From: Rhizophagus clarus
Taxonomy: Eukaryota > Glomeromycota > Glomeromycetes > Glomerales > Glomeraceae
Direction: 5' to 3'
Assembly: GCA_015698045.1 (NCBI GenBank)
Contig: BLAL01000357.1
Span: 124,001-188,000, forward strand
DNA length: 64,000 nucleotides
The notes under the pieces were generated by a model. That model had not been told where the DNA came from, ran no database searches, and was given only the letters and a program-made list of their open reading frames with translations. Position 1 is the first letter of the stretch; every line of letters starts with the position of its first letter. Both the position numbers and the translations under genes were made by a program. Below are positions 13,701 to 26,489 of this stretch, in pieces.

Positions 13701-16700
13701 TTCTTATCGTTATATCCACCAATAAGTTCTTTAGTTCCTTTTCTAACAATACTGTATTTCCATGTCATTTAAAATCGAGATCAGTTTGAATCTTAACATA
13801 GGATTTAAAAGCATTATTCATTTAATTATTCTAATAATTCTGTATTTATAGATTTTGATTTATAAGTTTGGGATATAAATGTTTCGGTTTTGGTATTGGG
13901 TATATGTTTGTTAATATTTATTATTTTAATACTTGTTGAAACTGAGATTATTTGTAAAATGCATTCTCATTTCTTTGCATGGATGTTTAATCATTTCATA
14001 GGATATTTGTAAAGGTCCTATAGTTTTAATATTTGATAAATAACTAAATCTATCTCGTATCATGACTTCGCTAATAAACCACAGTATGGTTCCAAACTAT
14101 TTTATGCCAGCTAATATATTATATATAACTGAAATAACGAGAAATATGAATTCTAATAATTCACACTTAAAGTAAGCTTTAAATAAAAAATTCAGTTTAA
14201 CCATTACATTTGATGTTCCAGGCTAGAGAAATAATTACTTTTTAATAAACATAGATATAGTTTTCCTATTGATGATGGGATTATTAAGGATAATAATTCT
14301 TGTGTTAAAAAAGGAAATGAATGACCACTAATCTGCTTGTATGTCTTGTATAAGATTACTGACTGTATTTTTTGAATATAACATGACTGCTATAGTCTTG
14401 TAAATATGATCATAAGTTTTTCTTAAATCTTAAAACATGTCTTTTTCAGTCATCTTGAAAAAAAAGACAAAAATAAGGGAAAGTTGGTTTATTAAATTCT
14501 AAGTAATTTTATTATTATCTAAAGATGTGTAGTAATTCCAGCTCAAATAATTGCATTATTATATTTCAATATTTTGTTTTTGACTTAAATATAAATTTAA
14601 TCTGGTAATTACTTTTATTGCTTGCTATTAAAATAGAATAATAAGACAAACTTAAGTATTCTCTTTAATTTCTGTAAAAATGGTGAAAAATATTAAAAGT
14701 TTTTGCTGTCAAGTCTTACTATTTCAAAATTATTATTACCATTATTTGTTTTGTGATCTTATTTTCTATTATACCTTTTGATGGCCCCAAACTTTAGATT
14801 CAGAAATAATTTTTATTTTGGGTCCATCTGGCTGGTACGTCGTAAACATAAATATTATGGATATTTACTGTCTTATTTTCTAGTGTATTCACGTTCACAA
14901 TAATCTTTTCAAAAGGTTTACATAATATGGTTTGTTCTTTTTGTTTACTATAATGAAAAGAAACAGGTTTGCAGCTATTGATATTTCTTATTGGAAATCG
15001 GAACTCATATATCTGTTTCTTCGTATTTTATGCAGAACTTTTCCTTATTTATATAATATTGTATATTTAGTTTATATTGTTAAAATATAATATAACTCTT
15101 ATCGCAACTATTGGTTTTTAAGTCATCCTGAGTTTTATAGCGAAGTTATACTGTTTTTCAACTCTTTTTTAGATTTATCCAATTCTAAATCTTATTAACT
15201 GATTGGCCAATCTTCAAATTCTTATAATAAAATTAATATTTATAGTTACTAATAAAATAATTAATGTAAATTTTTGTTGTTAAATAATGATCTTTAATTC
15301 CTTAGTTAATGACTTTGCTTGTTTGTAATAAGACTTTAATTGATGGAAATTTACAGAACTTTAAAATTTTGCCCACAATGTCCACATTTGAGGCAAGTTT
15401 CCATGGATGAGTCGGTCCATTCTAATTCAGTACCTCAGAAAGTATATATATTTTGAGTAGCGATTTCAAATCTTCGTTATTGTAGAAATATATATGTATG
15501 CATCGGACCATCCATAATTATAATTTAAACTCCTTGTTTAACAAACTAGTACTAGTCGAAAATCCTTATAAGTAATTTTTATATAATTTATTTAAATCTC
15601 CAATTTCATAGTTGTAAAAGTTTGTACTAACAAAAGGTAAGGAGGCATTTGCAAAAAAAATATGAAAGGAAGCAGTGTAAAAAAAATGCAAGAGGTTTTT
15701 ATCATCTTATTTCTTGCTATCAATATAAATTTTTCAAATTACTTTTGGTTAGGGGTTAGGGTTAATTTTAGAGTATGAAGGATTTGGTTATTTCTCTCAA
15801 ATAAAAAGTTATAAAGTATAACCGACTAATGGAGGAATCTAATTTTTCTTTAATGCACTTATATAGACAGGAAATAAATATGATCGAAGATGATTTAGAG
15901 TCATATTCAAATTTTTAAAACTTCAAAAATCATGGCATTGTTTCATTTATAACTTCAGGAAATATTTTGGTCTGCAGAAGCTTTGATGTAATTATATGAT
16001 AGTGTATCTTCTTCAATTAGTCTATATAATAATTTGATTGATGCCATTAAAATCAAACATAATTAACTTTGTCAGATCAAAAATATAAAATAAATTAGCT
16101 GAATATGTTTCGGGTGAAGAAGATACAGTATTATCTATGATGCTTGTCATACTTTTCTTTTTAATCCATCATTCCATGACATCTTTTGTCCTGCTGCCAA
16201 TTGCAGAATTTCTTATTAATAAATTCTATTACATGTCCATAATATGGATGATTTCATTATATGATTCTCTTCATCTTGCTCTAGTATACTACCATGCCGT
16301 TCATCATAGAGGTGAAGTGAAATCCGTTCAATCTGTTATCCGATCTGATCAAAAAATGGATCATCTGACTACCTATTTCTAATGCTCTTTTATCCCAGGC
16401 CTCCTCCTGTTCCTAACCACCAGAACATGCATTTTCCTCTCATCATTCTAATTTATTAATATGGGCTTTGAAATCACAGGAATTGTTTGTACTTGTACAG
16501 AAGACCTAAGACAATATCTTTAAAATATCCATTGATTCACCCTGGCAAAAAGGGAGTTTAAACGTTTTAATATTAATTTCAGTACATTTTCGTTTAAATG
16601 ATGGAATTAAAAATGAGAAATTGATGTAATTTTCTTCTTATGTGTTTAAATTTTATTTCATTCTTCCATCATCTTTTCATCATTCTTTCATCCTTCATTG

Positions 16701-19700
16701 TTCTTTTGTTTTCTCTCATCCTTTATCATTTCTTTTTACAAGATCGCAGATTGTAGTCATGAAACAACTTATTATCCTTGACTTCGGCATAATTATTTGA
16801 ACCTGAATTTTGCAAAATTGTACATATATACATTTGTTTTACATTATGAACCTGTCTCTCCTTTGTAAATAGGTAGAAGCCAATTGGTACCTATAGGGGG
16901 AGAGCCATTGCTGCTCCCTCCGCCTGTTTATAGTGACAAAAAGAGGAAATCTTCAGTAGTCCTTAAAGTCAATAATAATGTTATCAATTTTACAACAACA
17001 TTAGAGTCGCATGGAATTAAAGGTATTTCACATTCATATAAGTTGAAGTAACGACTTATGTCGTTTGAATCTTTCATTGAGGCATTTAAACTAATCGTAG
17101 TTATGTTACTTTTACTCTTATCCAATCTTCTATTGCACCTACTAAAAGTTTACTATAGGTTTTGCTTAAAAAAATTTTATATCAAAATTATGTAAATAAA
17201 TAATAAATTAAATTACTTAAATAAGGATGAACTCGTGATAAATATTTCCCTTCTAAATGTAGGAATAAAACAGGAGTAAAACTATATCATAATTCTATTA
17301 TAGTAGCAAGTCTTCTGCAAGCTCTCCAGTTTTACTATATGAATTTCTTAATTTATAAATTTAATGGTTTTATTTTCTTGCTTATATAAGTTCAAATTAA
17401 AACGCATATTTAGCAACATCAGCAATAAAGTGACCAACACAGTCGGTAGTCCTTTACCTGATGAGTTGACTCGGCAGTGTCCTGATCTATTCCTAAACAA
17501 AGTGGTTTTTAGGGAATTATTTCAATTACATCATCATTAACATCTCTATACTCATTTATCATTTCTACTGACATCTATTATTCTCTCTATTCATTATTCT
17601 ATGAATATTAATACTTTGGATTATTAGTAAGTTTCTTTAAACAGTTTATATATTAGTTTCTACAAGCAATCATCGATCATTTACTGCAGGTGTATAATCA
17701 AGGCGGTAATGATAACGACTTTTGAACGTTCATAATCTTAAATTCTTTAGATGAAACTCTAATTCTGTTGACTAGATAATAACGTTTTAAGATTCATTCT
17801 CAGTTGACAATCCGATAAATTACACAGAAACTGGATCTATAAAAGCCATTTGAAGATTTGATAATTCCTTCTTTCATGTGGAAACATTACTACACAAAAT
17901 TTTCAATATTTTATATGTACCAATCATTAAATATTATAATTGAATTAACTGTTATCTTTACTTTCTTGAGATTTTTATAAAAAATGCTCATTTCATCTAA
18001 TGGTTGAAATATGATTTGCTCAACAAATTTTCAAATCACATATTCCTACCGCGTTGTGATTCTTGAGACTCCATATTAGTATTTGTCTAAAGATCACTCC
18101 ATTTCTAATAGAAGTATTATAATATGATTATTCCATTTTTTTATAAACTGAGTCAAAAATTTTGAATTTAACATGGTATATATATATAGTAAGATCTCGA
18201 ATGCATAATTTATTAAATATTAGACAATAATAATGGAGATTCAAAATTAATAAATTTAGGTATATTAATTAATCTAAGGAATTGTGTGTATTGTGTTGTG
18301 ATCTTGCCATGTATTGGAATATCTACTTGTGAGCATTTGCTTCTCTTTAGATTATTTCTTTGTTTTTTCAATATCTCTTCATAAATTTATATTTTTTAAA
18401 CAATTTGTTATTGTTTTCCTGATAAGATAGAGGAGTATGAATAGGATCGCAAATTTTATTGAGTCCTTTGATTGCATTTTATTATCTACAGAATCATCTA
18501 CTTTTAATATAAATTTAAATCAATACTTATTAGCAAGTTTGTTACTAACAGTACTAATAATATAAAAGTGGAATTTCTAAATAAATAAATAAAATCTTTG
18601 AGTACTCCAAGCTATATAGTATTTATAAGATAAGAGGAGTGCTTAAAGTAATTCATTATTAAAAAGTTGCTAGTGTATTGGATACTTTGAGATTAATTTT
18701 ATTGATACCATTACTTTTTCACTTGTATTACTTCTATTAATACATTTAATAATTTCTTATGTGCCTTTAGACTTCTATCATGAACAATCATGTACTTGAA
18801 TGTTATTCTCTTTTGGACTGTATTTATTTCTCTTTAAATCGTTTTCTTATTTTTTTTTCTATGCGTGTATATATATGGTTTCAATTAAAAATATTTCAGT
18901 TCTCTAATTTTTCTGTTTTTACTGTTATCTGTTGAAATAAACTATATTTTGAATCTCTTTAAAATCAAAAGTTACTAATAATAAACTTACTAACAAATGT
19001 CAATAATATAAAAATGGCATTTTAATAAAAACATTAAAATCTCTAGCATATGTGGTGGGATGAGTACTTAAGCAATTGATCCTTCTCTTTGTTGATACTA
19101 CTATTTTTACTTCTATTGGTGTATAACTATCTTATGTAATTTTTAGTAAAAGGTCTATGTGTCTTTAAACCTTTAAATGTATAAAAATATTATATAAATA
19201 AAAGTCAGTGGGGTTTCAAGGTTTTTGTCCTTTGGAAAGAAAATAGGAAATTATCTTTTCATGATGAAGTATATCCAAATCTTACCAAGCATAATAAAAT
19301 ATATAACTTAACTTTATTATCATAAAATTTATTAGGGCAATATGTAATCGTACTATCAAAACTTTTTAACCTAATTGTTTTATCATTTTGTTCAATATAA
19401 AATAGGTAAGTGTGATAATTATTTTTTCTTTCCATACTGCAATATGTGCGGTGTTCTGGACTATCTTTATCATCAAAGCCAAATTTTTGTTCTTGTAAGA
19501 AAATGATGAGTTATTCCAATAAATCCTGATTAACAAAACAGATCCTGCAGTTATAGATCTGCCATTCCAGATTTTCTACGGTTTTCTTTAACTCTGCGAT
19601 CTCCTTATCTGGGTGAAGATTTGAATGGTAGTTTTTTAATAAAAAAAAATTATACTTTATAAGTAATAAGTAAAATCATTATTTAAAAATAATAAAAATA

Positions 19701-20065
19701 GTTATTGGGTAATATGATGTTAATAGATTATATAGAGTTGATATGAACTGAATTAATTTTACCATTTTATAATGATATAACTTTTATTAAGCTTTGATAG
19801 GCAAGAGCTAATTCTGGGAATGCCAGAGATGTGGAAATTTAGGCTATATAAAAGAACCAGATAAATTGGCTTAGACCAAATAATTACTTTGCCATCTAGA
19901 AGGCTTTGCCCTTCCCATTTAGTGGCTTATTTAACAAGCCACAAATACTATGCAATTGTTTATATTTCTAATTAGAATTCTTATTTATAATAATTTGTTG
20001 TGTCTAAATAAAAAAAAAACACGTATTCAAATTTTTGAATACTAAATTTCATATGATCCAGAAAA
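10702..20065. other. Long gene-poor region with decayed coding patches
   Basis: Over 9 kb without an intact gene; open frames here are short and lack recognisable domains. The minus strand between about 15,010 and 13,550 has several coding-like fragments broken by stops, for example KQIYEFRFPIRNIN near 15,000, YVYDVPARW near 14,850 and MTWKYSIVRKGTKELIGGYN from 13,768. They suggest one or more old genes or transposons that I cannot name. A CxxC patch (WECQRCGNLGYIKEP, plus strand, near 19,815-19,860) resembles a damaged zinc knuckle. About 12,800-13,060 is especially AT-rich. A degraded direct repeat occupies 18,530-19,175. Confidence 0.4.
18530..19175. repeat. Degraded direct repeat, two units about 450 bp apart
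   Basis: The stretch from about 18,530 to 18,790 (starting AGCAAGTTTGTTACTAACAG) is matched imperfectly by about 18,985-19,175 (starting AAACTTACTAACAAATGTC). Shared landmarks in the same order are AATAATATAAAA, a TAAAATCT block, GAGTACT, ACTTCTATT and CTTATGT. The divergence implies an old tandem duplication. No reading frame survives in either unit, so the original content is unknown. Confidence 0.4.
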
Positions 20066-21150
20066 TTATGAAACAATGTTTACTCCACTTGAACCTACTG
20101 TATTTATTAAATTTTGGGGTTGATTAGTAGTATTTCGAGCAAAAAAATCTGAAATGATACACCATGGTTCACTAAATACTGACAAAATTTTGCATGAAGT
20201 ACCGTTGTGTTTAAGTTCTTCAGCAAATTTTTCAGCTACCTCAATTATAAGAGTTGAATATATTTCTTTAAAGAATTTCCCTTACCTTCCAGATAACTTT
20301 CAGAAGCAATAGAGAAGTATCTCTGATACTAGTACCATGATAAGAAACTGGTCATTGAACTATCACCAACGCAACTCATCATCATTATAGCATTAAGGGT
20401 TATTCTTTTCCGATCCAAATAATCTTTGATACTGTATCTTTGATGCAGTAATCTAGATCAAACTGCCTACCCAATAATCGAAGTGAAATATACATTATAA
20501 CCTTGTAGATTGCATGATTAGGATTAAGATTAGGATTAGCTTGAGATTATATTCAATCTTACTTCACAAAATTAATCATGATTGAATTTATTAAAGTATT
20601 AAATCAGCCAGAATTTAGTTATCCATTATAAATTCGATTGAAATTAATATATTGCATTAGAAAAATTCATGATAATTAAATCTTACTCAGTGAGTAAGAT
20701 TGAAATTACATATGAAATTTCAATCATGATTAGCTTGAGATTAACCTTAATCTCAATCACGTTTTTCGTGAAACCAGATTAACTCACCCATTGATTGTAA
20801 GAATTTAGACTTTTATAACCTTCCAATAGTTTATTAGAAAATTCAAGACGTATTAGTTTGATACCATATTCGGGCTTTTCTTGGATGATGCATTTCAGTT
20901 CAAGAATATTGCTATATGGTCCCACAAATATTGCTTGAATGTCTCCAGAAAGAATTTTGGCAAAAATTTAAATAAGATTAGAGGTAGTAAAAGTAAAGAA
21001 AGTACCTTCTACTTTATTATCTTTATTTTTGACACACGTTAGAGAATTTTTATAAATGAATCTCAAGTCTAAAGTTTTGGACGAAATTGTATATTTATTA
21101 TTTATGCATTTATCATAAGTTTTTACGGGAGTATTTGACATAGAGGACAT
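20066..21150 (-). pseudogene. Decayed gene of unknown family
   Basis: The minus strand from an ATG at 21150 reads as coding: it starts MSSMSNTPVKTYDKCINNKY and runs to QWVS near 20,780. One in-frame TAA interrupts it, just after the residues TTSNLI (near 20,970). At 20,787 a consensus donor GTGAGT occurs; coding resumes near 20,500 with VIMYISLRLLGRQFDLDYC. A frameshift follows near 20,410, an in-frame TAG near 20,325, and another frameshift near 20,275. The last block, containing AEKFAEELKHNGTSC and SEPWCIISDFFA, ends at the TAA at 20068-20066. The intact ancestor would have been roughly 270-290 residues. I do not recognise a known domain. Consistent codon usage across the fragments shows that this was a gene, and the breaks show it is now dead or at least not translatable as a whole. 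Confidence 0.6.
20510..20787. repeat. Repeat-rich intron or insertion inside the 20-21 kb pseudogene
   Basis: This segment separates two coding blocks of the pseudogene. It contains a direct repeat of GATTAGCTTGAGATTA (near 20,536 and 20,730), several GGATTAG/GATTAAG units, and a 23-bp palindrome at 20679-20701 (AATCTTACTCA-G-TGAGTAAGATT). On the minus strand it begins with GTGAGT and could end with ACAAG before GTT, so it may be spliced as an intron. Its internal repeats suggest that it is, or contains, a small mobile element. Confidence 0.45.
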
Positions 21151-22266
21151 TATAGGGCAACAAGAGATAATTGTGCTTTTTTTTTCTTATCAGTTTCTTT
21201 GCGTTACTTTATTAAGCGTAATGAAGGACATCATACTACTAACAGTTCATTTATAAATCTAAAATGATGATATTTGAGCAGATCTTTAACCCGATTTATA
21301 GTAAAATAAACTAATAATGCCGAAATCTAATACCTCTATTAAGAAAAACAAATAAATTATCCCCGTTAAATTAGCATAATGTGAAGCAACATAATGTTAT
21401 GTTGGTGACATTATAAAAATCAATTATAAGTAATAGTAACTACCCAGAGTAACGCATTTTGCCTAAATCCGTGTAACAGATAATGTGTAATAAAAAATTT
21501 TTCTTCAGATACTTATGAAAAATGGAAACACAGAGGAGACGCGACACCAATAATAATTATATTAAGCACTTACTGGCTTCTGATAGTACTTAAATTTGCA
21601 TAAATAAAGATAAAATATAAATAAATATCATTTTAACAAATTTATCATACTTGTATTTAATAATAGATAAGGTTTGATTCATTTTACTTTATTTTAAAAT
21701 CCATAAAAGTACATAATATTGATATTTCTATATAATAAATAATCCAATAAAATAACTAGAATTAGTTACATCATATATTTAAATATTCAGAAAATTCAGT
21801 AAGCTTGCGATCAATGGAGAACCGCTATGTTGATGAAAGAATACGTGAAAGCGATAGGTTCATAGGTCGCTTAGATGTGAGCATATTAAAGTTAGTAGTA
21901 ACGTGAAGTCACATGTTTACTACTACTCGTTAAATATGTCACGTGACTTGCACAACATTTTGTGACACGAACAGTGTGGAAATAGTGATATATTTTATCA
22001 AAATATCTGTTATTGTCTTCGTTATTCGTCACATTGTAATAATCTTATGTATATGAAATCTCACGATAAAGTGTACATTATAAATTGCGAGAAAAATTTT
22101 CTTGACCAATTTTTTTGAGAATAACTCCATTTATTTCATTTCAAATAAACAAAAAATCATACAGTAAATACAGAAAATTCAAAGCATAAACATTCGATCA
22201 CCAATCATAAAAAAATAACGCAAAAAAACAAAGGAAAGGAAAAGAAAATTCGTCCGCAAGTAAGAA
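21151..22266. other. AT-rich intergenic region
   Basis: No gene supported. A CACGTG palindrome lies at 21940-21945 in a less AT-rich patch. The 3' side of the ring-finger gene has an A-rich stretch around 22,200-22,240. Confidence 0.5.
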
Positions 22267-23329
22267 TTAACGACCAGAAATCATTACTTGTGCTCTAAGC
22301 CTTTCAGTGACATTGACAATTTCATCGTTTTCCGAAAATCTTTCTTCCATCGTTTCTGAAGAAGCAAAAGTTGACGGTAGAACATAGGATCGCCATTCGT
22401 CAGTTCCATCAAATGGATCGATAGAGCATAAGTTATCATGGTGATGTTGACAAGTTCTTTCATGACGATGATTCCCTTCACTTCTAATCAAATCATAATC
22501 TGCCAAGCAACTGTTAGTGAATGATAAAAATGGTTAGGCCATAAAAAATGTTTAATTAAATAACAATTACACTAAAAATTAACAAGCGCACAGCCAACAA
22601 AATTCATAACCACAAAGACAGGTCATGTGTTCACATCCATCATTCTTCTCAATAGGCATTTTACATTCAGGACATTTTTTTGTATGTCTATCATAATAAG
22701 CTTTATTTGCTGCAGTATCTCTCACAAGGTGTTCATCGAATTTAGAACAACTCGAATCTTCATGCCAAGGTACGTCATGAGTGAAGCAAGATTTTGCTCC
22801 ACACGCTTTACAAGTCATAATTGGTGCGTCATCTGTTAAATTTCCGAGTACAAATTAATAAAGAAATAATACAAATTGATGATTATAAAATATAATAAAA
22901 TAATAAATTACCTCCACCGTTATGAATTTGACCCCATCCACAATTTGGTCTTTTACACCAACGAAAATCTTTCATCTGACGGAGCGCATGGCGTAAAAGC
23001 GCGATATCATAGCTACATTATATCAAGAAAATTTTTGATATATTCACTTTAGAAAAAAAAAAAAGAAGAAATAAAAAAAAAAAAATGTTTTACCATTGAA
23101 AGAGTTCATTATTTACAATTCTTTTAACATCGTAATAATCCAAAATTTTGTCACATTGTAAACATTTAATATCTTGTAAACTACCTTTTTTAATATGAGA
23201 ATCGATATGTTTTTCAAAACATTCAGTGCAAATTGATGAATTATGAATACATTTTGAAGTAATTGATAAAGGGAAATTTGTTGAATCGTTACAACAAATT
23301 TTACAAGTTCTTGATCTTAATTTTCTCAT
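22267..23329 (-). CDS. RING-IBR-RING (RBR) E3 ubiquitin ligase, 4 exons
   Basis: Exons 23329-23094, 23012-22912, 22832-22584 and 22499-22267 give about 272 residues. RING1 uses C9-x2-C12, C27-x-H29, C34-x2-C37 and C56-x2-C59. The in-between-ring domain uses C98, C103, C120, C123, C128 and C141 with histidines 131 and 136. The Rcat domain starts C166-x2-C169 and keeps the catalytic cysteine C179 in EKNDGCEHMTC, then CLCGYEFCWLC. RBR ligases accept ubiquitin from an E2 on that cysteine before passing it to substrate, so this copy looks catalytically competent. The gene is short and lacks the extra domains of parkin or HHARI. The last junction is uncertain: donor GTTAAT at 22583 with acceptor at 22500 keeps frame, and so does donor GTGCGC at 22591 with acceptor at 22511. 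Both preserve CWLC and the following His/Cys. Substrate is unknown. Confidence 0.85.
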
Positions 23330-24615
23330 TTTCTTAATGAATATTTTAAGAAGGAGAAAAAAGAGTAAATTTCACAAAAAAAAAAAAAAAATTTTGCTTC
23401 GTGTATTTATTTACTGATCGTTAAGTATTCTAACAATGATTTAATAATTCCTTAATATTTACTTATTAAGAATTTGTGCAATGATTTATAAACATTTAAA
23501 ATTTTCTCACTTAAAAATTTACTCATTTTTACGTCAAATATCGTCAATATTTAAAGAAGAAGAATGAGTTTATCCGGATTCGTGATCATCAAGAGTTTTT
23601 GCATTTAAAAAGTTTAAATCACTCCGATGATCTGTAACACCATTGTTTGATATATTTATACATATTAAAATAAATTATAGATCTGCTAAAATAAAATAAT
23701 AGTTTTTTTAATATCTAAGAATAATGCGGGTTGCTTACTAGTCAAAGTGATACGTAATATTTGATATATGATATGAATATTTTGACGTAAACTCCCGTTA
23801 CCACATTGATAAGAACGGTAAATTGCCTGTTTTCACTATGGTGATTGGTGAAATTCTGATTCTACTCCGAAGCTTCTATCTTTGGCCGTCTCCTAAACAC
23901 ATTCCACAGCAAGTGAATTTGTTGTTAAAGTTATTATGTAGATATAATGTTAATGATAACATACACGAAATATATGTTCGTGCTAAATAAATAATTTATT
24001 AATAAACGTAAAAAAAGCAACTAAGTCAGTTCAAATCCAATATTTAACCAGAGACAATTAATTGAAAGCTATTTATTTTTTCTTTCATTTTTTTTATAAT
24101 AAAATGTCACTTTTTATCAACTTTATAAAACTTATAAGGTTAGGATCAATCCAATAGTCCTTACACCAATAATGCAAAATAAAATATTAGAAATGAAGTT
24201 TCTTCTGGCCAATTATAATAAATCCTCCAACTTTATCCTGGAGAATATTCAAAAAAATTCGTGCGACGAAATATCTATGATCCGCTACTAAATTCTGTAA
24301 ATTGACCGATAATAAATGAGAGTTTTTATAAATACCAGAAAACGAAAACCGTTACAAATAAATATTTATATAAATATGTCACGCGACATGACATGACAAA
24401 TGGAAACCCACGTGTGTGATTCGTCAAATTTTCACGCTAACTCCTACAAGAATAATGCTCTACGTTTCGCTTCGCTTGGAAATGAAATTCAAGATCTTAT
24501 TAAATTCTTATTTACTTTATTTATTCCATTGTAACTAAATTTATGAACTATCATTTTTACATTTGCAAGCTTCTTATATAATTAGCCCATTGTACGAAAT
24601 GTATCTACAAATCAT
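23330..24615. other. AT-rich intergenic region
   Basis: No supportable gene. A runs lie at about 23,376-23,390, directly upstream of the ring-finger gene start, and a CACGTG at 24409-24414. The region ends at the target-site duplication of the hAT-type element. Confidence 0.5.
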
Positions 24616-25023
24616 GATCTGACTAGGGATGGCAACGGTCACGGTTATTAACCGGTCATGACCGGTTATGACCGTGACCGATATCAGTCAGTCAACGGCT
24701 TATAACCGACCGTTTGACCGACCGTTTAATCGACCATTTAGCTAACTTTATCCATTTGACATTTCTTTTAACGAATTTAATCAATAAAAAGGTCAAATAA
24801 CGTTTATTTTTTTGATTAAATTCGCTAACAAAAACACTTTTTAACGTTTTGTCTTGATTAAATTCGTTAAAAAGAAAAAAATGGTCGGTTACGGTCGGTC
24901 AAACGGTCGGTTAAACGGTCAGAAAAACGGTCAGCCAAAACGGTCGGTCGGTCAAAGGCCCTTAACCGGTTATGACCGACCGATAACCGACCGTGACCGA
25001 CCGTTGCCATCCCTAGATCTGAC
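24616..25023. mobile_element. hAT-type MITE with 8-bp target duplication
   Basis: The element spans 24624-25015 (392 bp) and is flanked on both sides by the identical octamer GATCTGAC (24616-24623 and 25016-25023). The termini are inverted: TAGGGATGGCAACGGTC on the left, and its exact reverse complement closes the right end. Beyond that the arms continue with CGGT/ACCG repeats differing by small indels. The centre also has inverted ATTAAATTCG blocks. An 8-bp duplication and a TAGGG terminus are hallmarks of the hAT superfamily. There is no transposase, so it must have been moved in trans. It is distinctly GC-richer than its surroundings because of the ACCG repeats. Open frames across it are by-products of these repeats. 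Confidence 0.9.
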
Positions 25024-26348
25024 GTACCAGCGCATTGATTAATAACGTTTGCCAATATAAAGATAGCAATTATATTGATATACCACATGCGTCATTTTTT
25101 TTCATTGTTTGATGAAGGTAAAAACAAATTCTAAAGGTTAAAACATCATTAAGTTGCAATTAAACTGGGCGTGTTATACTTCTTTTGTCAATATACAAAA
25201 TTCGGAAGCAAACATTTGTGCAGATCGATGTACTGTACAGTAAAGGTTTTAGTTACATGATCCAAAAATAAAATATTATTCTGAAGTTGTTATTGCCGTA
25301 AAATAATGCATAAAGTTAAAATATTTTGCATAAAATCGATTAATTGTCAATGCACGTTGAGTGTGCTAATGATCAATTTTAATATACTATATACTGTATA
25401 TTTGTATGAGTGTGTGTGTTCTCGCAGATTGCATCGCTGGAAACGTGTTCTCGATTTAATTTGATATAATTATTTCATTCATTCTTCAATTAGGCCAAGA
25501 AAAGGAATGGTACATTACAACGCCGACTATTATTATTTTCTTATTTTCAATTAGAGGGAACTATAAAGTTCTAGATGTCAGGTGAGTGGAGCACTTTAAT
25601 AATTCAACCATACGAACGCAAATAGGGTGATAAGATGTTAATTTCCGATACAACTGATATCTATTATATAAAGGTGCGATCCCGAGACGACGAGACCTGA
25701 TTATAACTTATTAGGCATATCAAAATCCAACTTTATGAGAATTGATGTTTAAAGCCAATATTTTCATAACCATAAGAGATAAAGTAAAACCTGTATATAA
25801 ATAAAAATTAACAAATTTTCTTATACCAGCTTGATAAATTCAAGATTTCTTGGTTTTATCTATTGTCAAAGAATTTGATTTCGTACATGTGAATACGATG
25901 AGATTGTTAGCAGATATTTTTATTCTGTTATTATTGCTTCAGTTTCGCTCAAGACTTCTAATAAAAAAATTTTTTTAGATTAACAAAATCAGGTGTCGGT
26001 GAAAGCTGACAAATTAAATACGACGATCCAATCTTTCGTAAATTACCAGATGACATATGTTTATGTGCCTTTCATTCATATTAAAAAATAAGTTTTTCAA
26101 TTTTATATAACAAATCAATGATCAAATCTTACTCAAATGAAAATATGAACGTAAAACGATGTTTAATTTTGTTTCAAAATTTCTATCGAGATGAAAAAAA
26201 AAGATTAAATTGTGGTAATGTTATTCAAGATATAATATTATCGTACATATTTTATTACTGAAATAATTGAAATTCTAAGCAATGAATTAGGAATTTTTAA
26301 AAAAACATATTAATATGTTAAAATGATTTAATAGAAGATATTCACATA
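25024..26348. other. AT-rich intergenic region
   Basis: I see no gene and no repeat with clear ends. Open frames are short and lysine/isoleucine-biased, as expected from base composition. Confidence 0.5.
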
Positions 26349-26489
26349 TATGGGGTTTTTGCTAGGAAAATGACCCTCAGAGAATTTTTTTACTAAAATT
26401 TAAAGTTATTCTTATTTTAATCTACTAGTTCTAAAAAATGGAGAACAATTAAAATCTTAGAGGGTCATTTTCCTAGCAAAGGCCCCATA
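26349..26489. mobile_element. TA-flanked MITE (Tc1/mariner-like)
   Basis: The element 26351-26487 (137 bp) has 28-bp terminal inverted repeats with two mismatches: TGGGGTTTTTGCTAGGAAAA on the left, continuing TGACCCTC, and TGGGGCCTTTGCTAGGAAAA continuing TGACCCTC when the right end is read inward. It is flanked by TA on each side (26349-26350 and 26488-26489), the target duplication of Tc1/mariner elements. It has no coding capacity. The pairing also extends one AT step into the flank, so the exact edge may be off by a base or two. Confidence 0.8.

Noticed and set aside
15747..15764. Telomere-like GGTTAGGGGTTAGGGTTA
   Set aside because: Only two to three TTAGGG-like units with an extra G; too short to call an interstitial telomere.
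16137..16382. 81-codon plus-strand hydrophobic open frame
   Set aside because: No domain and no second line of support; composition is typical of chance frames in AT-rich DNA.
24854..25088. Overlapping open frames on both strands reading RPLTGYDRP or DRPTVLADR-like repeats
   Set aside because: They are translations of the ACCG/CGGT arrays inside the hAT MITE and have no independent support.
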